Positions 8,304 through 16,809 of a DNA stretch of 36,371 bases are shown here, one piece after another. Position numbers and translations under genes: made by a program. The notes below the pieces were generated by a model. It saw only the letters and a program-made list of their open reading frames with translations. It was not told where the DNA came from and searched no databases. This stretch comes from Thalassospira xianhensis MCCC 1A02616 (GTDB lineage: Bacteria; Pseudomonadota; Alphaproteobacteria; Rhodospirillales; Thalassospiraceae), in assembly GCF_003326475.1 (NCBI RefSeq), contig NZ_JPWA01000042.1:1-36371 (forward strand). The letters are read 5' to 3'. The stretch's first letter is position 1. Each line of letters opens with the position of its first letter.

Positions 8304-8524
8304 GCCGGTTGTTTGACCTTGCGGATCGATGGTGCGGCTTCGATCACCAGCGGGTGAAAGCCCTCATGACCGCTTTCAATCATGTCAAAAAGCTGCTTGC
8401 GCATCCGTGGTTCCCAGAAATCGCTGATATGCCCTGCCACACCAGCCACGCCTTCGGCATGGGGTTTGGATTTGAAAAAAGTCGCGATCTGATTGGCCAT
8501 ATAGACGAGTTTGTCAGGTGCCAT
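8300..8524 (-). CDS. fdsD: NAD-dependent formate dehydrogenase delta subunit
   Basis: A 74-residue protein typical of FdsD in length and sequence (start MAPDKLVYMANQIATFF; centre DFWEPRMRKQLFD). FdsD is a small helical protein needed for assembly or stability of the FdsABG complex. It lies between fdsA and fdhD, as in other fds operons, overlaps fdhD by four bases, and is separated from fdsA by 95 bases that hold overlapping hairpins. Confidence 0.9.
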   Translation of the reverse strand: MAPDKLVYMANQIATFFKSKPHAEGVAGVAGHISDFWEPRMRKQLFDMIESGHEGFHPLVIEAAPSIRKVKQPA

Positions 8525-8558
8525 TGGCGTTTAAACTCCCGCCAGAATTCTTGATTTA

Positions 8559-8574
8559 CAGGCGAAAACGCCTG
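8559..8574 (-). promoter_or_regulatory. Alternative hairpin overlapping the fdsA terminator
   Basis: CAGGCG (8559-8564) and CGCCTG (8569-8574) pair around a four-base loop. Five bases of its upstream arm on the minus strand (8570-8574) also belong to the 15-bp hairpin, so the two stems exclude each other. No other intergenic structure explains it. Confidence 0.4.
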
Positions 8575-8607
8575 GCTTCATGATGATATCCTATCATGAA
8601 GCCAGGC
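8570..8607 (-). terminator. 15-bp perfect hairpin after fdsA
   Basis: Arms 8570-8584 and 8593-8607 are perfectly complementary over 15 bases with an eight-base loop. Read on the minus strand it starts 12 bases after the fdsA stop and is followed by GTTTTC, a short T tract. It probably acts as a partial intrinsic terminator or 3' stabiliser between fdsGBA and fdsD-fdhD. A second stem shares its bases (next entry). Confidence 0.65.
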
Positions 8608-8619
8608 AATGTTTCGCAC

Positions 8620-11499
8620 CTATTCGGCCGCATCAACACGCGGAAGGACACGGCGCGCCTGTTCGGCCTGCTTGTCATATTCCACCTGCCATTCGGTCGG
8701 CCCGTTGCTGGGCGTAACCTGAACGGCGGTAACCTTGTATTCCGGGCAGTTGGTCGCCCAGTCGGTATAATCGGTGGTAATCACGTTGGCCTGTGTGCCC
8801 GGATGGTGGAAGGTCGTGTAAACCACCCCCGGCGCAACCCGATCGGTAATCGTTGCACGCAACGACGTTTCACCCGATCGCGACGCCAGACGGATCCAGT
8901 CCCCTTCGCGGATACCGCGCTGTTCGGCATCATGGGGATGAATTTCCAGCAGGTCTTCCTTGTGCCATGCACTGTTGGCAGTCCGTCGGGTCTGTGCCCC
9001 CACGTTATATTGGCTAAGGATGCGCCCCGTGGTCAGCAACAGCGGGAAGCGCGGACCGGTACGTTCATCGGTTGCGACATATTCGGTCACAACAAACTTG
9101 CCCTTTCCGCGCACGAAACCATCGATATGCATGACCGGGGTGCCCAGCGGTGCCTTCTCGTTGCACGGCCACTGTATCGACCCTTCACGTTCCAGAAGGT
9201 CATAACTGACCCCGGCAAAGCTTGGCGTGGTGCGCGCGATTTCATCCATCACCTGCGACGGATGGGTATAGTTCCAATCAAGCCCCATCGCACGGGCAAG
9301 GTTCTGGGTCACTTCCCAGTCGGCAAAGCCGTTTTTAGGGCTCATCACCTTGCGCACACGGTTGATGCGACGTTCGGCGTTGGTAAATGTCCCGTCCTTT
9401 TCAAGGAAGGTCGAACCGGGCAGGAACACATGCGCATGGTTCGCCGTTTCGTTCAGGAACAGGTCATGGACAACAACGCATTCCATCGCGGCAAGACCGG
9501 CGGCAACATGCTTGGTATCCGGATCTGATTGCAGGATGTCTTCACCCTGAATGTAAATACCCTTGAACGTGCCTTCGACGGCGGCATCAAGCATGTTCGG
9601 AATACGAAGCCCCGGTTCGTCATCCAGTTTGACGCCCCAGATTTTTTCAAACACGTCACGTGTCGCATCATCGGCAATATGGCGATAGCCCGGCAGTTCG
9701 TGCGGGAACGATCCCATATCGCACGAACCCTGCACGTTGTTCTGCCCACGAAGCGGGTTAACACCCACGCCCGGACGCCCGATATTGCCGGTCGCCATCG
9801 CAAGGTTGGCAATAGCCATCACGGTGGTCGAACCCTGGCTATGTTCGGTCACGCCAAGCCCGTAATAGATCGCGCCATTGCCACCGCGGGCAAAAATACG
9901 CGCCGCCTTGCGCACGGTTTCAGCCGGAACGCCTGACTGGCGTTCGACTTCTTCCGGGCTGTTTTGCGGATCGGATACAAACGCTGCCCAATCCTGAAAC
10001 TCGTTCCAGTCGCACCGTTCGCGAATGAAAGCCTCGTCAAACAGGCCTTCGGTCACGATCACATGCGCAAGCGATGTCAGAACCGCAACATTCGTCCCCG
10101 GACGCAATGCCAGATGGGCGGCGGCCTTGATATGCGGTGACTGCACCAGATCAATACGGCGCGGATCGATCACGATCAGCTCCGCCCCCTGACGCAACCG
10201 CTTTTTCAGGCGCGATGCAAAAACAGGGTGCCCGTCCGTCGGGTTGGCCCCGATCAGGATCACAACATCGGTGTGCTCGACACTGTCAAAATCCTGTGTT
10301 CCGGCCGATGTCCCGAATGTGGTTTTAAGGCCATAACCGGTCGGCGAATGGCAGACACGCGCACAGGTATCGACGTTGTTATTGCCAAACCCGGCCCGGA
10401 TCAGCTTCTGGACAAGGAATGTTTCCTCGTTCGTGCAACGTGATGACGTGATCCCGCCAATCGCGGCCTTGCCGTATTTTTCCTGAATGGAACGGAACTT
10501 GTCCGCCGTGTAACGAAGGGCTTCTTCCCAACTGACTTCGCGCCACGGATCGGATGTGTTTTCGCGGATCATCGGGTTCAGGATACGGTCCTTGTGGCTG
10601 GCATAGCCATAGGCAAACCGACCCTTGACGCATGAATGCCCGCGATTGGCCTTGCCATCCTTATACGGCACCATGCGTACCAGTTCATCACCGCGCATTT
10701 CCGCCTTGAACGAGCAGCCAACCCCGCAGTAGGCGCACGTGGTCACGACCGAATGTTCCGGTTGACCGATATCGATCACCGATTTTTCCTGAAGGGTTGC
10801 CGTTGGGCAGGCCTGAACACAGGCACCGCACGACACGCATTCTGAATCCATGAAGTTTTCATGCATGCCGGGCGATACCCGGCTCTCAAACCCGCGCCCC
10901 TCAATCGTCAGGGCAAAGGTCCCCTGTACTTCCTCGCATGCCCGCACGCAACGCGAACAGACGATACATTTCGACGGATCATAGGTGAAATACGGGTTGC
11001 TCTCGTCTTTGGCCATGTAGCGCGGGTTTTCTTCGCCATTTTGGCGGGTCTTTACGTGGTTACCCCCGTCATAACCATAGCGCACATCGCGCAAGCCAAC
11101 CGCACCGGCCATGTCCTGCAATTCACAATCGCCATTCGCCGCACAGGTCAGGCAATCCAGCGGATGATCGGAAATATAAAGTTCCATCACGCCTTTGCGG
11201 ATTTTCTTGAGCCGTTCGGTCTGGGTATGGACCACCATACCATCCGCGACCGGGGTGGTGCAGGATGACGGGGTGCCATTGCGACCTTCGATTTCGACCA
11301 GACACAGGCGACACGAACCAAACGCATCGACCATATCGGTTGCGCACAGTTTCGGCACCTGAATGCCCGCCTCCATCGAGGCCCGCATGATCGACGTACC
11401 TTCGGGCACGGTCACATCAAATCCGTCGACATTGATTGTCACGGTCTTTTCGGATTTCGCGGCGGGGGTTCCGTAGTCGACTTCTTTTACCAAGGACAT
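8620..11499 (-). CDS. fdsA: NAD-dependent formate dehydrogenase, molybdenum catalytic subunit
   Basis: A 959-residue catalytic subunit that oxidises formate to CO2 in the soluble FdsABG complex. In order: a [2Fe-2S] ferredoxin domain (C52, C63, C66, C80); an NADH-dehydrogenase-G-type site (H112, C116, C119, C125); two [4Fe-4S] clusters (C178-C188 and C221-C231); a proximal [4Fe-4S] site (CAYCGVGC at 255-262); and the bis-MGD molybdopterin domains. The active-site ligand is cysteine C383 in CARVCHSP, where E. coli FdhF has selenocysteine. Start 11499 (MSLVKE) is preferred because GGAG lies eight bases upstream; a GTG three codons earlier overlaps the fdsB stop. Confidence 0.96.
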   Translation of the reverse strand: MSLVKEVDYGTPAAKSEKTVTINVDGFDVTVPEGTSIMRASMEAGIQVPKLCATDMVDAFGSCRLCLVEIEGRNGTPSSCTTPVADGMVVHTQTERLKKIRKGVMELYISDHPLDCLTCAANGDCELQDMAGAVGLRDVRYGYDGGNHVKTRQNGEENPRYMAKDESNPYFTYDPSKCIVCSRCVRACEEVQGTFALTIEGRGFESRVSPGMHENFMDSECVSCGACVQACPTATLQEKSVIDIGQPEHSVVTTCAYCGVGCSFKAEMRGDELVRMVPYKDGKANRGHSCVKGRFAYGYASHKDRILNPMIRENTSDPWREVSWEEALRYTADKFRSIQEKYGKAAIGGITSSRCTNEETFLVQKLIRAGFGNNNVDTCARVCHSPTGYGLKTTFGTSAGTQDFDSVEHTDVVILIGANPTDGHPVFASRLKKRLRQGAELIVIDPRRIDLVQSPHIKAAAHLALRPGTNVAVLTSLAHVIVTEGLFDEAFIRERCDWNEFQDWAAFVSDPQNSPEEVERQSGVPAETVRKAARIFARGGNGAIYYGLGVTEHSQGSTTVMAIANLAMATGNIGRPGVGVNPLRGQNNVQGSCDMGSFPHELPGYRHIADDATRDVFEKIWGVKLDDEPGLRIPNMLDAAVEGTFKGIYIQGEDILQSDPDTKHVAAGLAAMECVVVHDLFLNETANHAHVFLPGSTFLEKDGTFTNAERRINRVRKVMSPKNGFADWEVTQNLARAMGLDWNYTHPSQVMDEIARTTPSFAGVSYDLLEREGSIQWPCNEKAPLGTPVMHIDGFVRGKGKFVVTEYVATDERTGPRFPLLLTTGRILSQYNVGAQTRRTANSAWHKEDLLEIHPHDAEQRGIREGDWIRLASRSGETSLRATITDRVAPGVVYTTFHHPGTQANVITTDYTDWATNCPEYKVTAVQVTPSNGPTEWQVEYDKQAEQARRVLPRVDAAE

Positions 11500-11504
11500 C
11501 GTTC

Positions 11505-13061
11505 TCACTCCGCGGCTATATCAAGCGCATGGGGCTTGAAATCATCAGGGAAATGGGTCAGTGCGCTCATCACCGGATAGGGCGTAAACCCGCCCAGCGC
11601 GCATAGCGACCCGAATTTCATCGTTTCACACAGATCGGCCAGAAGTTCCTTCTGCATTTCGGGATCTTCGCCGCGCGCGATCTTGTCGACAACTTCGGTG
11701 CCGCGTGTTGACCCGATGCGGCATGGCGTGCATTTGCCACACGATTCAATCGCACAGAACTCCATGGCAAAACGGGCCTGCTTCATCATGTCGACACTGT
11801 CGTCAAACACGACAACACCGGCATGACCGATCAGACCATCCGCCTTGGCGAATGCCTCGTAATCAAATGGCGTATCAAACAGTTCCTGCGGGAAATATGC
11901 GCCCAGTGGACCACCGACCTGAACGGCTTTGACCGGGCGGCCACTTGCCGTGCCACCACCGATCTGATCAACGATTTCACCAAGTGTCAGACCAAAGGCC
12001 GTTTCATAAAGGCCGCCATGTTTGACATTGCCCGCGATCTGGATCGGAATGGTCCCGCGCGACCGGCCCATACCGAAATCACGGTAATATTCCGCACCCT
12101 TTTCAAGGATCACCGGTACCGAGCACAACGAAATAACGTTGTTAACAACCGTCGGTCGTCCCATAAAGCCCTCAAGTGCTGGAAGCGGCGGCTTGGCGCG
12201 GACAACACCCCGCTTGCCTTCCATGCTGTTCAAAAGCGAGGTTTCCTCGCCACAGACGTAGGCACCCGCACCCATGCGGACTTCCATGTCGAACGCGTAA
12301 TCTGATCCCAGAACCTTGGGCCCCAGCAGTTTGTTTGCTCGTGCGACTTCTATCGCTTCGTTCATGATGCGGATCGCATCGGGATATTCCGACCGGGTAT
12401 AGACATATCCCTTGGTCGCCCCGGTCGCGAGACCGGCAATGATCATCCCTTCGATCAGGACGAACGGCTCGCCTTCCATGATCATCCGATCAGCAAACGT
12501 GCCGCTGTCGCCTTCGTCAGCATTACAGACGATGTATTTCTGATCACCGGGTGCCTGACGCACGGTATTCCATTTGATACCTGTCGGGAAACCGGCACCA
12601 CCGCGACCGCGAAGGCCTGAATCCGTAACCGCCTTGACGATATCCTCGGACGTCATCCTAAGGGCATTTTCAAGCCCCTTGAGCCCGTCATTGGCACGAT
12701 AATCGTCAAGCGACACGGGATCGATAATCCCGCACCGCTGGAAGGTCAGGCGCGTCTGCGCTTTCAGGAACGGGATATCCTGCGTGTGGCCAAGGAAACG
12801 TTTATGTTCACCACCACCAAGGAACCCGGCATCAAACAGGCTGTCGACATCTTCAACCGCGACCGGGCCATAAGCCAGACGCCCGCGCGATGTTTCGACC
12901 TCAACCATCGGCTCCAGCCAGTACATGCCAAACGAACCATTGCGCACGATCTGGACATCTTCACCGCGTTTGATCGCTTCGGCGGCGATGGCCTTTGCCA
13001 CGTCATCCGCACCAAGGGCAACCGAACCGGAATCAAGCGGGATGTAAATCTTGACTGTCAT
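11505..13061 (-). CDS. fdsB: NAD-dependent formate dehydrogenase, diaphorase subunit
   Basis: A 518-residue NuoF-like subunit that passes electrons from FdsA to NAD. It has the N-terminal thioredoxin-like extension usual in FdsB, the glycine-rich NAD/FMN site GRGGAGFPTGIKW (about residue 152), an FMN-site stretch (NADEGDSGTFADR) and the C-terminal [4Fe-4S] motif ESCGKCTPCR. It overlaps fdsG by four bases (ATGA), indicating coupled translation, and is followed directly by fdsA. Confidence 0.95.
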   Translation of the reverse strand: MTVKIYIPLDSGSVALGADDVAKAIAAEAIKRGEDVQIVRNGSFGMYWLEPMVEVETSRGRLAYGPVAVEDVDSLFDAGFLGGGEHKRFLGHTQDIPFLKAQTRLTFQRCGIIDPVSLDDYRANDGLKGLENALRMTSEDIVKAVTDSGLRGRGGAGFPTGIKWNTVRQAPGDQKYIVCNADEGDSGTFADRMIMEGEPFVLIEGMIIAGLATGATKGYVYTRSEYPDAIRIMNEAIEVARANKLLGPKVLGSDYAFDMEVRMGAGAYVCGEETSLLNSMEGKRGVVRAKPPLPALEGFMGRPTVVNNVISLCSVPVILEKGAEYYRDFGMGRSRGTIPIQIAGNVKHGGLYETAFGLTLGEIVDQIGGGTASGRPVKAVQVGGPLGAYFPQELFDTPFDYEAFAKADGLIGHAGVVVFDDSVDMMKQARFAMEFCAIESCGKCTPCRIGSTRGTEVVDKIARGEDPEMQKELLADLCETMKFGSLCALGGFTPYPVMSALTHFPDDFKPHALDIAAE

Positions 13062-13537
13062 GATCTCACCTCGCTCAGGATGCGATCAAGACGATCCTTG
13101 TTTACCCGGCCGACAACCTTGCCATCAACCATGGCCGCCGGTGCGCAGGCACACAGCCCAAGGCAGAAGACCGGTTCAAGCGTCACATTCTTGTCGCTGG
13201 TCGTTTCCGACCAGTCGACTTTCAGTTTGCGCTTCGCATGATCGCCCAGATCATCCGCGCCCATCGACTGGCAGGCCTCGGCACGGCAGATTTTGATCAC
13301 GTGCCGGCCCGGCTTTTCCTCACGGAAATCATGATAAAAACTGGCAACGCCGTGGACTTCCGCCCGGCTAAGGTTCAGTTTCTTGGCGATGGTCTGAAGG
13401 GCGCCTTCGGGAATAAAGCCGAATTCTTCCTGCACCTCATGCAGGATCGGCAAAAGCGCGCCTTCAAGTCCGGACAGCCCATCACAGATGGTGCCGACGC
13501 GGATGGATATTTCCTCGGTCGTCTCGGTTAAAGACAT
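13058..13537 (-). CDS. fdsG: NAD-dependent formate dehydrogenase, gamma subunit
   Basis: A 159-residue NuoE-like thioredoxin-fold protein with one [2Fe-2S] cluster. The ligands are visible in CRAEACQSMGA and in FCLGLCACAPA. The motif HGVASFYHDF is also characteristic of the family. Start 13537 (MSLTETT) is chosen because GAGAGG lies six bases upstream; a GTG at 13552 opens the frame five codons earlier. It is the first gene of fdsGBA. Confidence 0.94.
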   Translation of the reverse strand: MSLTETTEEISIRVGTICDGLSGLEGALLPILHEVQEEFGFIPEGALQTIAKKLNLSRAEVHGVASFYHDFREEKPGRHVIKICRAEACQSMGADDLGDHAKRKLKVDWSETTSDKNVTLEPVFCLGLCACAPAAMVDGKVVGRVNKDRLDRILSEVRS

Positions 13538-13634
13538 GCAAGCCTCTCTCACTTAGCAGTCTATTGAATTCTTTGTTATTCCAGCCAGTGTCGGTGATTG
13601 CCGCCGCCGGTTCAATAAAGGCATCCCGTTACGC

Positions 13635-13662
13635 GATAGCGAAAACCTATCAAGCCGCTATC
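13635..13662. promoter_or_regulatory. Inverted repeat upstream of fdsG, possible LysR site
   Basis: GATAG (13635-13639) and CTATC (13647-13651) form an inverted repeat with a seven-base gap that contains a T-N11-A core (13637 to 13649), as LysR-type regulators prefer. A further GCTATC follows at 13657-13662. The site is about 100 bases upstream of fdsG and touches the end of the LysR gene. It could instead be a weak hairpin ending that gene. Confidence 0.4.
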
Positions 13663-14554
13663 AGGCCAGTTCAAGTTCCGAAATCTGTTTGGCCTCTTTC
13701 AGCAATGCGGACACAACCGGTGTCGCCGGCTCGCGCTTCGCCGCAATCATGCCCACAAGATGCGATGCATCGGGATCGACAATCGGGATCGATTTGACCC
13801 GATCACGCATGCTGAATTCCTTGACCATCTTGACCGGCATGATGCTGGCCCAGTTCCCCGTATGAACGTGGGTAAACAGGGCAATCATCGAATCACTTTC
13901 CAGTGTCGGGCTGACGCGCGCACCTGCCTCGGTCAGATGCTGATTGATAATCCGCCTGTTCTGCATATCGGGTGTCAGCAAACATAACGGAAACTCTGCC
14001 GCCTCCCGCCAGGTGATGCTTTCGCGGTCCCCGATATCATCGAAATTCGACGTCACAAGGTGATAGCGTTCATAATAAAGCGGGATCGATGTCACCCGGC
14101 CAAGCGGTTCATTATCCAGATAGGTAATGCCGACATCGATTTGAAGATTATCAAGCAATGCCTGTATTTCAGTCGATGTCCGCGACAATACCGCAAAGGT
14201 CACATCCGGATGCTTTTCTCGAAACGGGGTCGTCAATTCATGCACCATCGAAAGTGCGGTCGGAATAACTGCGATCTGCACCTGTCCGGTCAAACCGAAC
14301 CGCATGGCGCGCATTTCATCACGCATCGAACGCGAACTGCCGACAATATGACGCGCCCATTCCAGAACCCGTTCACCTTCGGGCGTTAACCCCTGATACC
14401 GTGATCCGCGCCGCACAAGCACCACCCCCAGATGGTCTTCAAGCTGGCGCAGGGCACTGGAAAGGGTTGGCTGTGTCACACCGCATTCCTCGGCGGCGTG
14501 ACCAAAATGCTGCTCGCGGGCAAGCACCATAAACATTTCGAGTTTGTCGATCAT
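13661..14554 (-). CDS. LysR-family regulator, likely of the fds operon
   Basis: A 297-residue LysR-type regulator with an N-terminal winged helix (HAAEECGVTQPTLSSALRQLEDHLGV, residues about 18-43 in that order) and a C-terminal effector-binding domain. It sits on the same strand just upstream of fdsG, 123 bases away. In Cupriavidus a LysR protein (FdsR) controls fds expression in response to formate; the same role is inferred here. The co-directional arrangement differs from the usual divergent one for LysR genes. The start ATG at 14554 has a weak ribosome binding site. Confidence 0.85.
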   Translation of the reverse strand: MIDKLEMFMVLAREQHFGHAAEECGVTQPTLSSALRQLEDHLGVVLVRRGSRYQGLTPEGERVLEWARHIVGSSRSMRDEMRAMRFGLTGQVQIAVIPTALSMVHELTTPFREKHPDVTFAVLSRTSTEIQALLDNLQIDVGITYLDNEPLGRVTSIPLYYERYHLVTSNFDDIGDRESITWREAAEFPLCLLTPDMQNRRIINQHLTEAGARVSPTLESDSMIALFTHVHTGNWASIMPVKMVKEFSMRDRVKSIPIVDPDASHLVGMIAAKREPATPVVSALLKEAKQISELELA

Positions 14555-14643
14555 GGCGTATCCGGCGCCTTTCGGGAAAACCCCATATGGTGACGCACTT
14601 TATGTGATTGATGGACACCATTTACGAGGCCGATGTCCTGATC

Positions 14644-14688
14644 GCAGGATAACCCGAAAGGCCATAAAAACCGAGGGGTTAATCCTGC
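14644..14688. repeat. Inverted repeat upstream of the LysR gene
   Basis: GCAGGATAACCC (14644-14655) and GGGTTAATCCTGC (14676-14688) are complementary apart from one extra A. The site is about 90 bases upstream of the LysR start, so it may be a regulatory site or a hairpin in the transporter-LysR read-through transcript. Confidence 0.4.
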
Positions 14689-14768
14689 AACAGGACCGGA
14701 CATGACATTGATGCACTTTCATGTCCAGACGGGTCCGGGGACAGACAGACATACCCGAACCCTTTGGC

Positions 14769-14793
14769 GCCGGTCGGGGTCAAGCCGACCGGC
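14769..14793 (-). terminator. GC-rich hairpin after the OFA transporter gene
   Basis: Arms 14769-14777 and 14785-14793 pair perfectly over nine GC-rich base pairs with a seven-base loop, 15 bases after the transporter stop on the minus strand. No T tract follows, so termination may be partial. Confidence 0.5.
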
Positions 14794-14807
14794 TCCGGGG
14801 TTTGGTA

Positions 14808-16550
14808 CTACGCTTCGGACGTTGCCTCGCGGCCGGACGGTGCTGGCTTTGCAGGCTCGGCCGCGGTTTCCATGTAATGCTTGTCATGAATCGGCTTGAC
14901 CAGTGCGTTGGCAATCAGGCCAATCACCAGCAGGGCCGCCATGGCATACATGGTGGTGTTATAAAGGCTCGGCGTCGGATCAACCGTCTCGGCAGGGGCG
15001 ATTTCCATCAGACGGCCAATGGTAACGGTTTTGGCAGCAATCAGCTGATCAAGCTGATCCATACCGGCACCAAACTTTGCCTGAAACGCTGCCGGATCAA
15101 TCTTGGCCGCCAGTTCCTTGACCGAGTTCCCGACCGAGGTCTGACGCAGCTGAGTGATGGCAACCGGCCCCAGCACGCCTGCAACACTCCATGCGGTCAG
15201 AAGACGGCCATGGATGCCACCGACATATTTGGTGCCGAAAACATCGGCAAGATAGGCCGGAATGGTCGCAAAACCACCGCCATACATGGTGAAGATGATC
15301 ATGGTTGCGCCATAGAACATCACAAGCCACGTAACGACCGGGTTCACACTGACCTGCCCCGCAGCATACGGGATCGACAGATAAAGGATGATGCCAAGAA
15401 TGAAGAAGCAGTAATAGGTGTTCTTGCGCCCTATATAGTCCGAGGTCGATGCCCAGAAGAACCGGCCGCACATGTTAAAGACCGAAATCATGAAGACATA
15501 GGTCGCAGCAAAACCGGAATTGACAATCAGCGGCAGCGTGCTGCCAAAGATTTCCGTCATCATGGTTTTGGCAACACCAATCACCCCGATACCCGCCGTC
15601 ACGTTAAAGCACAGAACGATCCACAGCATGTAGAATTGCGGGGTTTTAAGTGCCTGATCGATATGGACGTTTTTCTGGGTGATCATCCGCTTGGAGGCTT
15701 CTTCACCCGTTGGCGGTGTCCAGCCTGCCGGCAGCCAGCCTTCACGCGGGACACGATACGAGAATGCCGCAATGATCATGACAATGAAATAGGCCACACC
15801 AAGCGTGATGAAGGTTGCCGATGCACCGGTATTACCGGTACCCGCAACATAAACACCTTCCTCGATCGGAACCGGCGCCGATGCCACCTGGGCTGCACCT
15901 GCAATCACGACTTCGACCATCTGGCCACCGACTTCGGCCATGCGTTTGCCGCCTTCGGTCACCAGGTTAACAGCACTTTCCGGGCCAAGATATTCCGGCA
16001 CCTTGTAGAAGAATGAAAGCAAACCTTCCTTGATCGGTGTTGCGATCATCGCCCCGCCGCCAAAGCCCATGATGGCCATACCGGTTGCCATACCGCGCCG
16101 GTCCGGGAACCAGCGGATCAGCGTTGAAACCGGCGATACATAGCCAAGACCAAGGCCGGCCCCGCCAATCACACCGTAACCAAGATAAACCAGCCAAAGC
16201 TGATGGCTGGCAATGCCAAGACCACCAATAATGAAGCCCCCGCCCCAGCAGCAGGCAGCAACAACGCCAACCATACGCGGGCCGACTTCTTCAAGCCACT
16301 TGCCACCGAATGCCGCCGCAAGACCAAGGCAGACAATCGCAACCGAGAAAATCCAGACGACAGATTGCAGCCCCCAGTCACCGGAACTTGCGGCAACCAC
16401 GCCGAATTCCTTGATCAAAGGCGGGTTGAAAATCGACCACGCGTAAACCGAGCCGATACAAAGATGAATGGCGATGGATGCTGGCGGGACTTTCCAGCGG
16501 TTGAAATCGTCCCCTGCGACGATATGTTCTTTTTTAAGGCGATCAAACAT
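14808..16550 (-). CDS. OFA-family MFS transporter (oxalate/formate antiporter type)
   Basis: A 580-residue major facilitator protein of the oxalate/formate antiporter family. The N-terminal signature SIAIHLCIGSVYAWSIFNPPL is typical, and about 12 membrane segments are visible. Residues roughly 200-300 form a long non-membrane insert, and the C-terminus adds a further segment after PTPSLYNTTMYAMAALLV, making it longer than the usual 400-450 residues. Start 16550 (MFDRLKKEH) is set by GGGAGGA upstream; the frame extends 36 codons further without a signal. A sigma-54 promoter and paired enhancer sites precede it. The neighbouring fds genes suggest formate or another carboxylate as substrate, but this is not proven. 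Confidence 0.85.
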   Translation of the reverse strand: MFDRLKKEHIVAGDDFNRWKVPPASIAIHLCIGSVYAWSIFNPPLIKEFGVVAASSGDWGLQSVVWIFSVAIVCLGLAAAFGGKWLEEVGPRMVGVVAACCWGGGFIIGGLGIASHQLWLVYLGYGVIGGAGLGLGYVSPVSTLIRWFPDRRGMATGMAIMGFGGGAMIATPIKEGLLSFFYKVPEYLGPESAVNLVTEGGKRMAEVGGQMVEVVIAGAAQVASAPVPIEEGVYVAGTGNTGASATFITLGVAYFIVMIIAAFSYRVPREGWLPAGWTPPTGEEASKRMITQKNVHIDQALKTPQFYMLWIVLCFNVTAGIGVIGVAKTMMTEIFGSTLPLIVNSGFAATYVFMISVFNMCGRFFWASTSDYIGRKNTYYCFFILGIILYLSIPYAAGQVSVNPVVTWLVMFYGATMIIFTMYGGGFATIPAYLADVFGTKYVGGIHGRLLTAWSVAGVLGPVAITQLRQTSVGNSVKELAAKIDPAAFQAKFGAGMDQLDQLIAAKTVTIGRLMEIAPAETVDPTPSLYNTTMYAMAALLVIGLIANALVKPIHDKHYMETAAEPAKPAPSGREATSEA

Positions 16551-16654
16551 TTGTGTTTTTCCTCCCGGTATTATGTTCATCCGGTGGCCCCATCCCCCCA
16601 ATTTCGGATGAATGCTGCATGGCCATATCGGTAAGACCCGGAAAACACAGCGTC

Positions 16655-16669
16655 GCAATTGCTATGCCA
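16655..16669 (-). promoter_or_regulatory. Sigma-54 promoter (-24/-12) of the OFA transporter gene
   Basis: Read on the minus strand, TGGCATAGCAATTGC carries the -24 GG and -12 GC exactly 12 bases apart, matching the TGGCAC-N5-TTGC consensus except at the sixth base. Predicted +1 is near 16643, giving a leader of about 93 bases. The adjacent sigma-54 activator gene makes this a strong candidate. Confidence 0.75.
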
Positions 16670-16735
16670 TTCAGTCTGTTGCCTGATTTTCTGGAAGTTT
16701 TGGAAAGACAATCATAATATTGCGGCGCACGCGCA

Positions 16736-16750
16736 TGGACAAAATGTCCA
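16736..16750. promoter_or_regulatory. Proximal enhancer-like inverted repeat
   Basis: TGGACAAAATGTCCA has six-base arms around AAA. Its centre is 100 bases upstream of the predicted sigma-54 start point, the usual position of an NtrC-type activator site. Confidence 0.65.
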
Positions 16751-16778
16751 ACAAATTTTTACTGTGCAATGCACCATC

Positions 16779-16793
16779 CGGACAAAATGTCCA
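16779..16793. promoter_or_regulatory. Distal enhancer-like inverted repeat
   Basis: CGGACAAAATGTCCA matches the proximal copy at 14 of 15 positions. The centres are 43 bases apart, about four helical turns, so both lie on one face of the DNA. It sits 17 bases beyond the end of the kinase gene. Confidence 0.65.
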
Positions 16794-16809
16794 ATCTCTG
16801 ACGGGATAA

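Noticed and set aside
8620..11499. Selenocysteine formate dehydrogenase
   Set aside because: The active-site position is a cysteine codon (C383 in VCHSP) and no in-frame TGA is present, so this is the cysteine form.
14721..16016. 431-codon plus-strand open frame opposite the OFA transporter
   Set aside because: Antisense shadow of an obvious membrane transporter; its composition is His/Arg/Asn-rich with no recognisable fold.
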